In this document: positions 14,709 to 24,100 of the stretch, one piece after another
How positions within the stretch are numbered: the first letter of the stretch is position 1
Layout: each line of letters opens with the position of its first letter
Assembly (NCBI RefSeq): GCF_025245835.1
Contig: NZ_JAOBWS010000019.1
Coordinates: forward strand, 1 to 46,555
Source: Rheinheimera sp. 4Y26
GTDB lineage: Bacteria; Pseudomonadota; Gammaproteobacteria; Enterobacterales; Alteromonadaceae
Length of the DNA stretch: 46,555 nucleotides
Direction of reading: 5' to 3'
Notes under the pieces: generated by a model
The model's input: only the letters and a program-made list of their open reading frames with translations
The model's database searches: none
Told to the model about the DNA's origin: nothing
Position numbers and translations under genes: made by a program

Positions 14709-15890
14709 TTAGTTGCCCTGCCCCATCAGTTGGTTCATCGATGCAGTGGCAACGCCCAGCAGGATATAAACCCCTATCGGGCTGCTGGTTTTAACCGTAA
14801 TGGTATTGTCATTGTTGTGGGTGACTGTAGTGGTGCTGCCGCCGCTGCCTTCTGCCACAAAAAATGGCCAGAAGCCGCCTTCGGCTGCCGTTTGCAGCTT
14901 GGTCACTTCTTCAGATGAAAAAGTGGCGGTGGAGCTCATGGTCAGGTTGATGTCGTCCGCTAAAAACAGCTTGGTCACTACCCGGTTAAAGGTACCGCTG
15001 CCGCCAAAATATTTATTCCAGTCGGCGGCACGGCTCCACACAGTGGCGTCGTTGGGCGAGGTAAAAGCCCGTAACAGCGCGTCCGAAGAATACCAGGCGC
15101 CATATTTGACACCGGCCACATTAAAATCTTGCCCAACAGCAACAGGCCCAACATCTATCGAGACCTGACGGCAGCTGAAATTCAGGTTAAAACCACTGCT
15201 GACAAAGGTTTGTGATTCTTTGCTGTAGGAGGTTTCGTTGCCCAGCTCAAAAATATCAAACAAAAAGCCAAAAGCGCCTTTAGCCCAGGTGTTGGATAAA
15301 TCAGCACTGTTTTCCAGATTGGAGATCTGAAAAGAACAAGGTGACGGGTTATTAAAGGCAATAGCCACATTGGCCGATGGCGGGGTAAATCCATAAGGAT
15401 TACCGTTATTGGAGTGCCAAAGCGCCACTGCAACAGACACCGGATTGTCTATTTCCTGCGTCAGCGCTGTCACACCGGCTTCAACAGTGCCGGATGGGAT
15501 CTGGTCAATCACGCCCCATTTACGCATCAGCGCCTGTTGTGAACTTAACAGTTTGTCTGGGCTGGAGAAATCCAGAGACGCCGAGTTTTGTGACTGATAT
15601 TGCAGCCAGCTGGACGCGTAAGCAGTTCCCAGCGCGTTGCTGACAAAGGAAGGTGCAACCAAGCCGTTGAGCACATTACCGTAGTTGCCCTTGAAGGTGT
15701 TCACCGGGTTACCGCTAAATGAATTGTTCAGGCTTTGCAGTGGAATACTATCTGCCACTGAGTTCAGCGTGGGCTGATCCATTACCTGAGTACTGCCTGT
15801 AGCCACCTGAAAACCAACAGGGTTATTCAGTTGTTTAGCCAGTTGCTGATAATACAAGCCGGCCAGATTTGCTAACAGATTTTGTGCCAT
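14709..15890 (-). CDS. Unknown 393-residue protein, first gene of a two-gene operon
   Basis: No signal peptide is visible. The N-terminal part is helical (MAQNLLANLAGLYYQQLAKQL), followed by Ser/Asn-rich sequence (SLQSLNNSFSGNP). A beta-rich middle contains VSVAVALWHSNN and FNLNFSCRQVSIDVGPV. A GAWYSSDALLRAF segment, the Thr-rich STTTVTHNNDNTITVK and a short hydrophobic C-terminus (IGVYILLGVATASMNQLMG) follow. I recall similar uncharacterised proteins scattered in bacteria and fungi but no assigned function. The ATG has AGGAG 8 nt upstream. A 5' region of roughly 200 nt or more with hairpins and a 15-bp palindrome precedes it. It is adjacent to the repeat/IS cluster, which suggests accessory status. 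Confidence 0.78.
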   Translation of the reverse strand: MAQNLLANLAGLYYQQLAKQLNNPVGFQVATGSTQVMDQPTLNSVADSIPLQSLNNSFSGNPVNTFKGNYGNVLNGLVAPSFVSNALGTAYASSWLQYQSQNSASLDFSSPDKLLSSQQALMRKWGVIDQIPSGTVEAGVTALTQEIDNPVSVAVALWHSNNGNPYGFTPPSANVAIAFNNPSPCSFQISNLENSADLSNTWAKGAFGFLFDIFELGNETSYSKESQTFVSSGFNLNFSCRQVSIDVGPVAVGQDFNVAGVKYGAWYSSDALLRAFTSPNDATVWSRAADWNKYFGGSGTFNRVVTKLFLADDINLTMSSTATFSSEEVTKLQTAAEGGFWPFFVAEGSGGSTTTVTHNNDNTITVKTSSPIGVYILLGVATASMNQLMGQGN

Positions 15891-16062
15891 GAGTTTTTTC
15901 TCCTGAAAGGTTGGCGAAAGGAACGAAAAGCTATTCGTTACGGCAGGCCTGATGCACCTTCAGGTATTCTCCAACCCAAGCTGCAAGGCGGGCCTCAGCC
16001 GCGGATTGGGTATGGCATAAAGTTTTAAAAAAAATGGCTGAAAAAGTGAGCAGATACTGATA

Positions 16063-16077
16063 TTTCCATTATGGAAA
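16063..16077. promoter_or_regulatory. 15-bp perfect palindrome, candidate operator
   Basis: TTTCCAT-T-ATGGAAA is a perfect 7-1-7 inverted repeat in an AT-rich stretch 173 nt upstream of the 393-residue gene. The surrounding 15891-16238 interval holds no gene. On the minus strand it contains further small hairpins near the start codon (for example AACGAA/TTCGTT just upstream of the ribosome site). Confidence 0.5.
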
Positions 16078-16238
16078 CATGATATAAAAATTGAAAAAAC
16101 AGACTAAAAATTGATACCCGACTAACTGATTGATTGGCCGGAGCATTTAAAGGTACGACCAGTGCGGACTATTTTGGCTCTGCCCTCTGCTGCATGGCCC
16201 CCAGAAATAAGGTTCAGCCGCAACAGAGCACAACGTTT

Positions 16239-17126
16239 TCACAAATTGCAGCAAAAGGTCGCGAATACCGTCACAGCCGGCATCCACGCAGAACAGCTTT
16301 GCTGATTAAAATCGGTACAGGCTAAAGGAGGATCAGTCAGTGCATCGACGAACTCGGGCTGCAGCACTTTTTTCAGCTGGGGTGAGCCTTTAATTTGGGC
16401 GTAAGCCTGCCGTAAACGCAGCACCAATGCCGGATCTGAGCCTTTTTTAACGGCTATCCAGCTATATAACTCGAGTTCAGGCACAAAAAGCACAAACTGC
16501 ACATCGGCACGCGTCAGCTGATGTTTATCCAGCATGGTTTGAATGGCATTTGGGTCATCAATCATCAGATCCAGTTTGCCGATGGCAAACAAACGCCAGG
16601 TTTCCACCACATCGGGTTGCAGCTGTAGCCGGTTTGTAGGTTGTTTAGCCACGTTTTTTAACCACTCAACCGCAAAATCTTCGCGCTGTGCGCCCACCAC
16701 ATAACCATGAATATCACTGAGCTGCTGCACCTTGATGTCGTTACGGCGGGTTAATTTCAGCAAACCAAACTGATAACGGGCCACTTTGCCAATCCATTCA
16801 AACTGCCCTTCGCGCTCGGGCGTGCGCGCCATGTTATAAATCAGCACATTGGGGGTGGAGGCTGCCAGCCGGAAGGCTCTGGCCCAGGGATAAACTTCAT
16901 AACGGGGCTGCAGCCCGGCCTGTTGCAGCATCAGCTCCACCACGGCAGTGCTCAGGCCCGCAACCTGGCCATTATCATAGGTTTGATGCGGAGGGGATAC
17001 TTCAAGCACCACCCGGATGGGCTCCGCTGCCAATGGCGGTAGCATCAAGAGCAACAACAACACGAGGTTTCGCGACCTCTGCCGACTGCCGGTTTTTTTC
17101 TGCACTTGAACCGCCACTGCAACCAC
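16239..17126 (-). CDS. Periplasmic substrate-binding protein (SBP_bac_3 type)
   Basis: The protein is up to 295 residues. A basic stretch (KKTGSRQRSR) and a Leu-rich hydrophobic segment ending LAAEP form a signal peptide. The mature part has the solute-binding layout: IRVVLEVSPPHQTYDNGQVAGLSTAVVELMLQQAGLQPRYEVYPWARAF, then YNMARTPEREGQFEWIGKV, and in lobe 2 DIHGYVVGAQREDFAVEWL and GKLDLMIDD. It resembles stand-alone amino-acid-binding-type proteins common in Shewanella and Rheinheimera, with no permease genes nearby. The start is unclear: GTG 17126 or GTG 17108, without a strong ribosome site. The C-terminus has extra Cys residues (CTDFNQQSC, CC). Confidence 0.8.
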   Translation of the reverse strand: MVAVAVQVQKKTGSRQRSRNLVLLLLLMLPPLAAEPIRVVLEVSPPHQTYDNGQVAGLSTAVVELMLQQAGLQPRYEVYPWARAFRLAASTPNVLIYNMARTPEREGQFEWIGKVARYQFGLLKLTRRNDIKVQQLSDIHGYVVGAQREDFAVEWLKNVAKQPTNRLQLQPDVVETWRLFAIGKLDLMIDDPNAIQTMLDKHQLTRADVQFVLFVPELELYSWIAVKKGSDPALVLRLRQAYAQIKGSPQLKKVLQPEFVDALTDPPLACTDFNQQSCSAWMPAVTVFATFCCNL

Positions 17127-17158
17127 ACAGGAATACTACAAACTTAAGCAGCAGATAA

Positions 17159-17187
17159 AACAAAGGCAACCCGAAGTTGCCTTTGTT
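17159..17187 (-). terminator. Terminator of the aminotransferase gene
   Basis: CAAAGGCAAC and GTTGCCTTTG form a perfect 10-bp stem (17161-17170/17176-17185). In the minus direction it is followed by TTTTA. It lies 28 nt beyond the aminotransferase stop. Confidence 0.8.
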
Positions 17188-17212
17188 GTGGTTTAAAACG
17201 ATTTAAACGCTG

Positions 17213-18403
17213 TTATTTCAATACAGCAGCAACAGCCTTAGCAAAATAATCGATATTGCTGTGGTTTAAACCGGCAATGCTGACGCGGCTTGAACCCACC
17301 ATATAGATACTGTATTCAGTGCGCAGGCGGTCAATTTGCTCTTTGTTAATACCCAGGAAGCTGAACATGCCGTGTTGTTTAGTGATAAAACTAAAATCCT
17401 GTTTCACCCCTTCATCGGCCAGTTTATCGATGATCAGCTGACGATAATCGTTAATGCGGTTACGCATAGTCGCCAGTTCCTGATGCCATAAAGCCGTCAG
17501 CTCCTGGCTATCCAGAATATGGCTGACAATAATAGCGCCATGCGCCGGTGGCATCGAATAAATGCTGCGCACCACAGCCAGCAGGTTAGAACGGGCAATG
17601 TCGGTGGTTTTTTTGTCACTGGCCACCACAGAAACTGCACCAATACGCTCGCGGTATAAACCAAAGTTTTTTGAGCAAGAGGTACATAAAATCAGCTCTT
17701 CCACTTCATTGGCAAGGTGACGCAGGCCCTTAGTGTCTTCATCCAGACCTAAACCAAAACCCTGATAGGCCATATCCACCAGCGGGGTAAAACCTTTTTC
17801 TTTGGCAAGGGCGGCAAAACGCTGCCACTGGGCAAAGTTCAAATCCATACCACTTGGGTTATGGCAACAGGCGTGCACCAGCACCACGTCACCGGCCGGC
17901 ACTTGCGCCAGTTCAGCAAACATTTGCTCTTCTTTCAGGCCTTTGGTGTCGTAGTCGTAATACGCATATTCTTTTACTTTTAAGCCAGCAGCCTGAAACA
18001 TCGAAATATGGTTAGCCCAGGTTGGGCTCGTCACCCAAATGGTGGCATCCGGATTGGCTTTTTTAATAAATTCAGCGGCAACACGCAAAGCGCCGGTGCC
18101 GCCTGGGGTATGGGCTGTGGTGGTGCGGCCTTCCAGCAACACTTTGTGTGGGCCAAACGCCAGTTTTTCGATATGGGCGTTAAAGCTTAAATCACCGGCC
18201 ATGCCGATATAGGTTTTGCTGTCTTCATGGTCCAGCCGCAGTTTTTCCGCTTTTTTCACACATTCCAGCACTGCAGTGTGGCCTTGTTCGTCTTTATAAA
18301 CGCCAACGCCAAGATCAACTTTCAGTGGGTTCGGATCTTCTTTGTAAGCCGCCATTAAACCTAAAATCGGGTCTGTTGCGACCGGCTGTAAATGAGAAAA
18401 CAT
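17213..18403 (-). CDS. Aspartate/aromatic amino acid aminotransferase (class I)
   Basis: The 396-residue PLP enzyme of the AspC/TyrB family transfers amino groups between aspartate or aromatic amino acids and 2-oxoglutarate. It aligns end to end with E. coli AspC: DPILGLMAAY, KVDLGVGVYKDE, HTPGGTGALRVAAEF, VHACCHNPSGMD, VDMAYQGFG, the PLP-lysine motif CSKNFGLYRERIG, FSFITKQHGMFSFLGI and a C-terminal Arg in GSSRVSIAG. Sequence alone does not settle between aspartate and tyrosine preference; pheA lies 13 kb away in the same window. The ORF is complete, with its own terminator. Confidence 0.92.
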   Translation of the reverse strand: MFSHLQPVATDPILGLMAAYKEDPNPLKVDLGVGVYKDEQGHTAVLECVKKAEKLRLDHEDSKTYIGMAGDLSFNAHIEKLAFGPHKVLLEGRTTTAHTPGGTGALRVAAEFIKKANPDATIWVTSPTWANHISMFQAAGLKVKEYAYYDYDTKGLKEEQMFAELAQVPAGDVVLVHACCHNPSGMDLNFAQWQRFAALAKEKGFTPLVDMAYQGFGLGLDEDTKGLRHLANEVEELILCTSCSKNFGLYRERIGAVSVVASDKKTTDIARSNLLAVVRSIYSMPPAHGAIIVSHILDSQELTALWHQELATMRNRINDYRQLIIDKLADEGVKQDFSFITKQHGMFSFLGINKEQIDRLRTEYSIYMVGSSRVSIAGLNHSNIDYFAKAVAAVLK

Positions 18404-18524
18404 AACAAGTTACCTGTGTGTTGCTGCCAAAACCAAAACCGGCTTAAGCCCGGTTTCACAATAAAGCCGGCCGCCGGGACCGGCAGCACAGCGCCCTGAA
18501 GCTGCTGTACCGGCCACTGTCAGC

Positions 18525-19235
18525 TTAAGCTGCAGCGGCAAAAACAACGGGCACCAGCATAGCCGCTGCAATCAACAGCGCCAGCTCATCCCCATGGAAC
18601 AGATCTTTGACAAAAGCTTCTGAGTCGATAATACCCACCAGCTCACCACGCTCGCCAAAAAGCGGAATGCAGGCTTCAGCCAATACTTTTGGATCGCAGG
18701 TGTAATATTCACCGCCCTGCTGCAGATAAGCCGGCACATCATTAATAATGCGCGCTTTGCCTGACAATCCCACACTGCTGTTATTGCTAATAGCCGCAAA
18801 TTCAGCGGTGAGCGGAAATTCGGCACGGGAAGGCTCACCAAAATAACTCAGCTTCACCAGCACAGTTTCACCGGCGCTGTTTTGCCGTTTTTGATAAATG
18901 CCAAACCAGTTGCTTTGACTATGGCTTTGATAATAACGGCTAATCGCCCCCAGCCTTGCCAATAACGCATGATTGGCGGGAGTTTTGCCACCCAGAATTG
19001 GCGTTAAATCATAAGGTTCTGCCGCAAGCTGACCAAACAGCGAACAAGAGCCGCCTTCACCCAGTTCCGGCACCTGATATTGCCACTGCACTTCAAGCTT
19101 TAAATCGGCATTTTTGACCGCAGCTTGGAGTTCATTCTGATATTTTTCCACTGCCACCAGCAGGCTGTTGCGGCTTGCGGCGTCCATATCGGCTGGTAAT
19201 AAGCCACTTTGGGTAAGATAAGTAACAATAGACAT
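18525..19235 (-). CDS. GAF domain protein
   Basis: The 236-residue cytosolic protein has a C-terminal GAF domain: ISRYYQSHSQSNWFGIYQKR, KLSYFGEPSRAEFPLTAEFAAISNNSSVGLSGKARIINDV, then ACIPLFGERGELVGIIDSEAFVKD, which resembles the free-Met-R-sulfoxide-reductase type of GAF fold. The usual Cys trio of that enzyme is not evident; CDPKVLAEAC offers two Cys spaced like part of it. The N-terminal 90 residues are helical and unassigned. It ends in an unusual hydrophobic, Ala-rich tail (LALLIAAAMLVPVVFAAAA). It lies upstream of the aminotransferase on the same strand with a 121-bp gap. Confidence 0.78.
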   Translation of the reverse strand: MSIVTYLTQSGLLPADMDAASRNSLLVAVEKYQNELQAAVKNADLKLEVQWQYQVPELGEGGSCSLFGQLAAEPYDLTPILGGKTPANHALLARLGAISRYYQSHSQSNWFGIYQKRQNSAGETVLVKLSYFGEPSRAEFPLTAEFAAISNNSSVGLSGKARIINDVPAYLQQGGEYYTCDPKVLAEACIPLFGERGELVGIIDSEAFVKDLFHGDELALLIAAAMLVPVVFAAAA

Positions 19236-19406
19236 TAGCCATCCAGATTTCTAAAGCCGAAGCAGTCTAACAGAATCCGCTAAAAAACCAACGATTTTGC
19301 CTGACTTTTCAGCAAATAAGCGGGTCAGCTTTAGGCTGACTTGCTGAGATACACGCTGATGCTTTATCTTGCCATTATTCGCCCTGCCACAACAGGTATT
19401 CCCACA

Positions 19407-19769
19407 ATGAGTTCAAAAAAAATATCCCTAAGCGACTGGCAACAACAGTCGTCTACTTTGGTTTACAGCACCGACAGCGGCACTGTTACACCGGACAAAA
19501 GCGAAAAACCGGCCGGCACTGCTTTTAGTGATGGTTTTTTACGGCTAAAACGTGAAACCAAAGGCCGCAATGGTAAAGCGGTGATCACCATTGCCGGCAT
19601 TGCTGAACCCCATGACAAACTGACCGACATTGCAGCCCTGTTAAAGAAAAAATGTGGTTGTGGTGGTTCTGTCAAAGATGGAGTCATTGAAATTCAGGGA
19701 GATCAGCGTGACACAGTGTCGGCAGAACTGACTAAACTGGGTTATAAAATCAAATGGGCTGGTGGCTAA
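19407..19769 (+). CDS. yciH: SUI1/eIF1-like translation factor YciH
   Basis: The 120-residue protein contains the SUI1 fold in its C-terminal 80 residues: LKRETKGRNGKAVITIAGI, LKKKCGCGGSVKDGVIEIQGDQRD and LTKLGYKIKWAGG. This matches bacterial YciH, an eIF1 homologue reported to affect start-site fidelity and stress translation. The N-terminal extension (SDWQQQSSTLVYSTDSGTVTP) is typical of YciH. ATG 19407 is the family start; the upstream frame to 19341 lacks homology. It is divergent from the GAF gene and followed by a terminator. Confidence 0.93.
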   Translation: MSSKKISLSDWQQQSSTLVYSTDSGTVTPDKSEKPAGTAFSDGFLRLKRETKGRNGKAVITIAGIAEPHDKLTDIAALLKKKCGCGGSVKDGVIEIQGDQRDTVSAELTKLGYKIKWAGG

Positions 19770-19798
19770 AGGCTACAACAAGCCATTGTTTTAGAAAT

Positions 19799-19827
19799 AA
19801 AAAAGGCGACTGATGTCGCCTTTTTTA
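19799..19827. terminator. Bidirectional terminator between yciH and the amidohydrolase
   Basis: AAAAAGGCGAC and GTCGCCTTTTT pair around tgat, with A and T tracts outside. It serves the convergent genes on both sides. Confidence 0.88.
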
Positions 19828-19842
19828 TTGTTTTAAACCAGC

Positions 19843-21138
19843 TTAGATTGCCGGTTTTTGGCTGTATTTATGATGCAGCTGTTTATTACGATCGTTCAGT
19901 GTCACTTCGCGACCATCAATCCACATAGCGCTGACTTTGTGCGTCAGATAATCAAAAATATCACCATCCGACACCACCACAGTGGCAGCTTTGCCGACTT
20001 CCAGCGAACCAATTTTATCGGCTACACCGGCAATTTGTGCCGCGTTAATAGTCACAGCCGCCAGCGCCTGCTCCCGGGTTAAACCATAACTGATGGCCTG
20101 GCCTGCGCCAAACACCACGTTACGGGTGTCCCAATAACCATCCAGCGACAAAGCAAACTTCACCCCGGCTTTTTGTAACAAGGCCGGCGTCTGGAAAGCT
20201 GTGTTATTGGCTTCGTCATCACGCTCCGGAATACCGTAAGGTGCAGTGAACACCACGGCAACATTTGCTGCCGCAAGCTCATTGGCCATGCGCCAGCTGT
20301 CACGTCCGCCTACGATCACCAGCTTCAGTTGATACTGCTTGGCCAATTCCATCGCTTGTTTGATTTGGCGTAAATCGTCGGCATGCACAAACAAAGGTCT
20401 TTGGCCTTTAAACACCGGGATCATCGCCTGCCAGCGTGAATCCACGCCTTTGTTCAGGCCAGCCGCTTCAGCGTCGGCATAAGCTTTAGCCTGCACAAAA
20501 TAGTCTTTTAACTTTTGCAGAGCCTTGGCGTTTTCTTTGGCCATTTCTTCCGGCTTTTTATGGTTCCACCAGTTGGCGACAGTGCTGGTTGATGGCCAGT
20601 TGATATGTAAACCTACAGCGTCAGTCACAGTTGCATCCTGCCAGGTCCAGGCGTCCAGCTGCATTAAGCTGGACTGGCCCATTAAAGCACGGCCTTTTGG
20701 ATAGACCAGGCTGTAACTAAAACCATTGCTGCGCACCGTTGGGATCACTTCCGAATCGGCGTTATAGGCAATACGGGCACGGATATCAGGGTTAGTGTCA
20801 GTCACTTCCGACGTATCGTCGGTGGCACGTACCGCTTCAATTTCAATCAGACCAAGCTGATTGGCCAGTGCGATCAGTCCAGGGTACAGGTGTTTACCCT
20901 GCAGCGACACCACTTTGGCCCCCTCAGGCGCAGCCAGATCCACACCCATGGCAGCAATTTTGCCATCCACCATCAGCAGGTCGGCATTTTCCAGCACACC
21001 CTTGGTTGCCGTATGAATAGTGGCATCTGTTAATAACACAGGTGCTGTTTGTTTGGCACCTGGCACTATGTCATGCGCCAGCGCCGGGCTCACTGCAGCG
21101 GCAATGAGTAACGAAATCAGTGATTTATTTAAATTCAT
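19843..21138 (-). CDS. Secreted amidohydrolase-family protein lacking the first metal motif
   Basis: The 431-residue protein has a signal peptide (MNLNKSLISLLIAAAVSPALA). The composite fold is recognisable: LTDATIHTATKGVLENADLLMVDGKIAAMG, the barrel, and the C-terminal GLTREQALAAVTINAAQIAGVADKIGSLEVGKAATVVVSDGD. Where active members have PGLIDxHxH this protein reads YPGLIALANQLGL, so the first pair of metal-binding His is missing and catalysis is doubtful. It starts 10 bp after the larger amidohydrolase gene and is probably co-transcribed and co-exported with it, perhaps as a partner subunit. Confidence 0.85.
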   Translation of the reverse strand: MNLNKSLISLLIAAAVSPALAHDIVPGAKQTAPVLLTDATIHTATKGVLENADLLMVDGKIAAMGVDLAAPEGAKVVSLQGKHLYPGLIALANQLGLIEIEAVRATDDTSEVTDTNPDIRARIAYNADSEVIPTVRSNGFSYSLVYPKGRALMGQSSLMQLDAWTWQDATVTDAVGLHINWPSTSTVANWWNHKKPEEMAKENAKALQKLKDYFVQAKAYADAEAAGLNKGVDSRWQAMIPVFKGQRPLFVHADDLRQIKQAMELAKQYQLKLVIVGGRDSWRMANELAAANVAVVFTAPYGIPERDDEANNTAFQTPALLQKAGVKFALSLDGYWDTRNVVFGAGQAISYGLTREQALAAVTINAAQIAGVADKIGSLEVGKAATVVVSDGDIFDYLTHKVSAMWIDGREVTLNDRNKQLHHKYSQKPAI

Positions 21139-21148
21139 TTGTTATCTC

Positions 21149-24100
21149 CTACAGCGCCGCATGCGAATGCAGATGCTGACCGCCACTGAAACGGGCTTTT
21201 AACCAGTCGCCATTGTCTTCACAGTGCCAGATAGGTTCGTTGGTTTTATGTGTGCCGCCACTGCCTTTTCTGGCCGCGTCAGATGCACCCAGCACTTTTT
21301 GCATCAGCTGTTGTTTCTCAGCCAGTACCTGCTGTTGTAACTGCGCATCTCTGTTGATGTCGTAATAAGGCACACCGTCAATCCAGGTTTGTTGCGCCTG
21401 GGCATACACCGACAGCGGGTTGGCATTCCAGAGTACAAAGTCAGCCTGTTTGCCTTCGGTAACAGAACCTACTTTGTCCTGAATATTCAGCTGAATGGCC
21501 GGGTTAATGGTGACCATTTTCAGCGCTTCTTCCTGTGACATACCACAGTATTTCACCGACTTAGCCGCTTCCTGATTCAGACGGCGTTGTAAATCCGGGC
21601 TGTCAGAGTTGACAGAAACCAGCACACCACGGTCAGCCATTAAACAGGTATTGCTTGGAATGGCGTCCTGTACTTCCATTTTATAAGCCCACCAGTCGGC
21701 AAAGGTTGAAGCACTGGCACCGTGTTTTTTCATTTCATCGGCCACTTTGTAACCTTCCAGAATGTGGGTAAAGGTATGCACTTTAAAACCCACTTCGTCT
21801 GCTAAATCAATCAGCATCAGAATTTCAGAAGCCACATAAGAGTGAGTGTGAACAAAACGTTGTTTATCCAGAATTTCCACCAGGGTTTGCAGGCGGTAAT
21901 CTTTTCTTGGTGGCGCTGTGACTTTTTTCTCGCTGCGCGATAAGTTGTCATAGGCAGCCCAGGCGGCTTTGTATTCTTTGGCAGCCTGGAAAGCGTCACG
22001 GATAATAGTTTCTACCCCAATCCGGGTTTGCGGGTAGCGGCTGGTAAAGGCTTCACCCCAGTTGGCCTGTTTGACGTTTTCACCCAGCGCAAACTTAATG
22101 CTTGGTGGTGCGTCTTTAAACTTCAGACCTTCAGGCGTCACACCCCAGCGCAGCTGAATAATTTGCGCCTGACCGCCAATAGGGTTGGCACTGCCGTGCA
22201 GCAATTGTGCAGTGGTGGTACCACCGGCTAAACCACGGTAAATATTAATATCATCCGGATCCAGCACATCACCGATCTGCACTTCTGAGGTTACGGCGTC
22301 TGAACCTTCGTTCACGCCCATTTCAATGGCGATGTGTGAGTGTTCGTCAATAATACCGGCGGTTAAATGCATACCTGTGGCATCAATCACCTGGTAACCC
22401 GAAGGTGTCGACAAATTCTGGCCAATGGCACTGAATTTACCGTCTTTGACAATCACGTCGGTGTTTTCCAGTTTGCCGGCTTTATCTGAAGTCCAGACAG
22501 TGGCGTTTTTAATATGGACATTTTTTCGGGTAAGCGGCGCATCTAAACCAAAAGCACGGTTTGGATAAGTCACTTTTGACAGCAGCTGAGTGTCGCTGTC
22601 CGCTTTGTTGTCACTGGCTTTGGCTGGTACTGACTCTTTACTCAGCATCTGCTGCTGACGGCTACCTGATGGCAACAACAACTGCGCCGACAATAAAGCA
22701 CCGTCCAAAGTCGCGCTGACCTGCAGCACACCGCTGCCTGCCGCTGCTTCAGTTAAATCAGCGGTAAATTGCAGTTTGTTGTCATTCTGACTCAGGTTTT
22801 TCAGCGCTACGTTTTTGTCGCCGTTGATAAGCTTGCCTTCAAGTTTGCTGCCTTCACCTGTCAGTTCCAGCTTTAACGCCTGACCTTGCAGGTTCAGGTT
22901 ATACAAACCGGCAAACTGTGGCTGTTGCAGCGGTTTAAACTGATGCTCCTGACCACGGATCCAGGTGGCAACAATTTCACCGTCTTTAAATAAATCACCT
23001 TTAGCAATGACTAAATCAGCCTGATAACCAGGCGCAACTTTACCCAGCTGCTCGGGCAAACCCAGCATAGCGGCAGGCACTGTGGTTAACGCCGCCAGTG
23101 CTTTATCTGCCGCTAAGCCATGACTCACGGCTTTACGCAGGTTCGGCCAGAACTGGTCTTTTTTCTCCAGCGCATGAGTGGTCAGCGCAAAAGGAATACC
23201 GGCGTTGGCCATAGCAGCCAGGTTGGCAGGTGCCCTTTCCCAGTGTCGCAGCTGGGCCAGATTCACATCCAGCTGGTCGTCAATACTGGCAACGGCAGGT
23301 GCTTCAGGGTAAGCCACCGGCATAATAAAACTGCGGCCGGTGTTTTTAATTTCATTAACTCTGCTGTACTCAAAACCCGAGCCCAGCAACACGGCATTTT
23401 GCAGGTTAAATTCTTTCAGCAAACTGTCGACACGCAGTACGGCTCGGTCATCTGTGGTTTCAAACACCAGACCTGCCTGCGGTAGTTTGGCTAAAGCTGC
23501 CAGCGCAGCGTTAAACTCCACCGGCTGCTGGCTGATCAAAGTGTCTTGTTTGCCATAAGCGTCACGGTACCAGTTGGCGTCCGACAAGGTCTGGCGAATC
23601 AGCGCAATACTACCCATCAGCGAAGACGGATAACTTTGTTTGGAGCTGCCTTTATCAAAGGCCATAAAATGCGCGCCTTCGGCTTTTAAAATCAGTTCGC
23701 CCGGCAAACCTTTACCTAAAGACGCCACCACGGCCTGGCCACGGAAAATACCGTCCTGACGTGCTGACTGCACTACAGTAAAACCTTGTTCGGTATAGCC
23801 TTTGGCATCATCGGCCACAGGAACAAAGTCGTGCGCCCACTGGCGTTCGGCATGAATAGCGGCGTTACTGGCATTACCGCCTTTGCGTTCATTCTGATAC
23901 ACAGGGTCGTCACCAAAAGAAAAGGCTTTGGCTTCCGGCGCTTTTTCCACACCATAACCACTGTAAGCATCAATAAAACCGGCATAAATATGATGACCAC
24001 TGGCATCAATACGGCGATAACCGGCAGGCGCAGCTGCGGTGCTGACCGCAGTAATTCTGCCGTCTTCAACCAGCACTGTGGCATTGTCGATTTTTTTACC

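Noticed and set aside
15891-16238. Known riboswitch in the leader of the unknown operon
   Set aside because: Several hairpins are visible, but none matched a riboswitch consensus I know.
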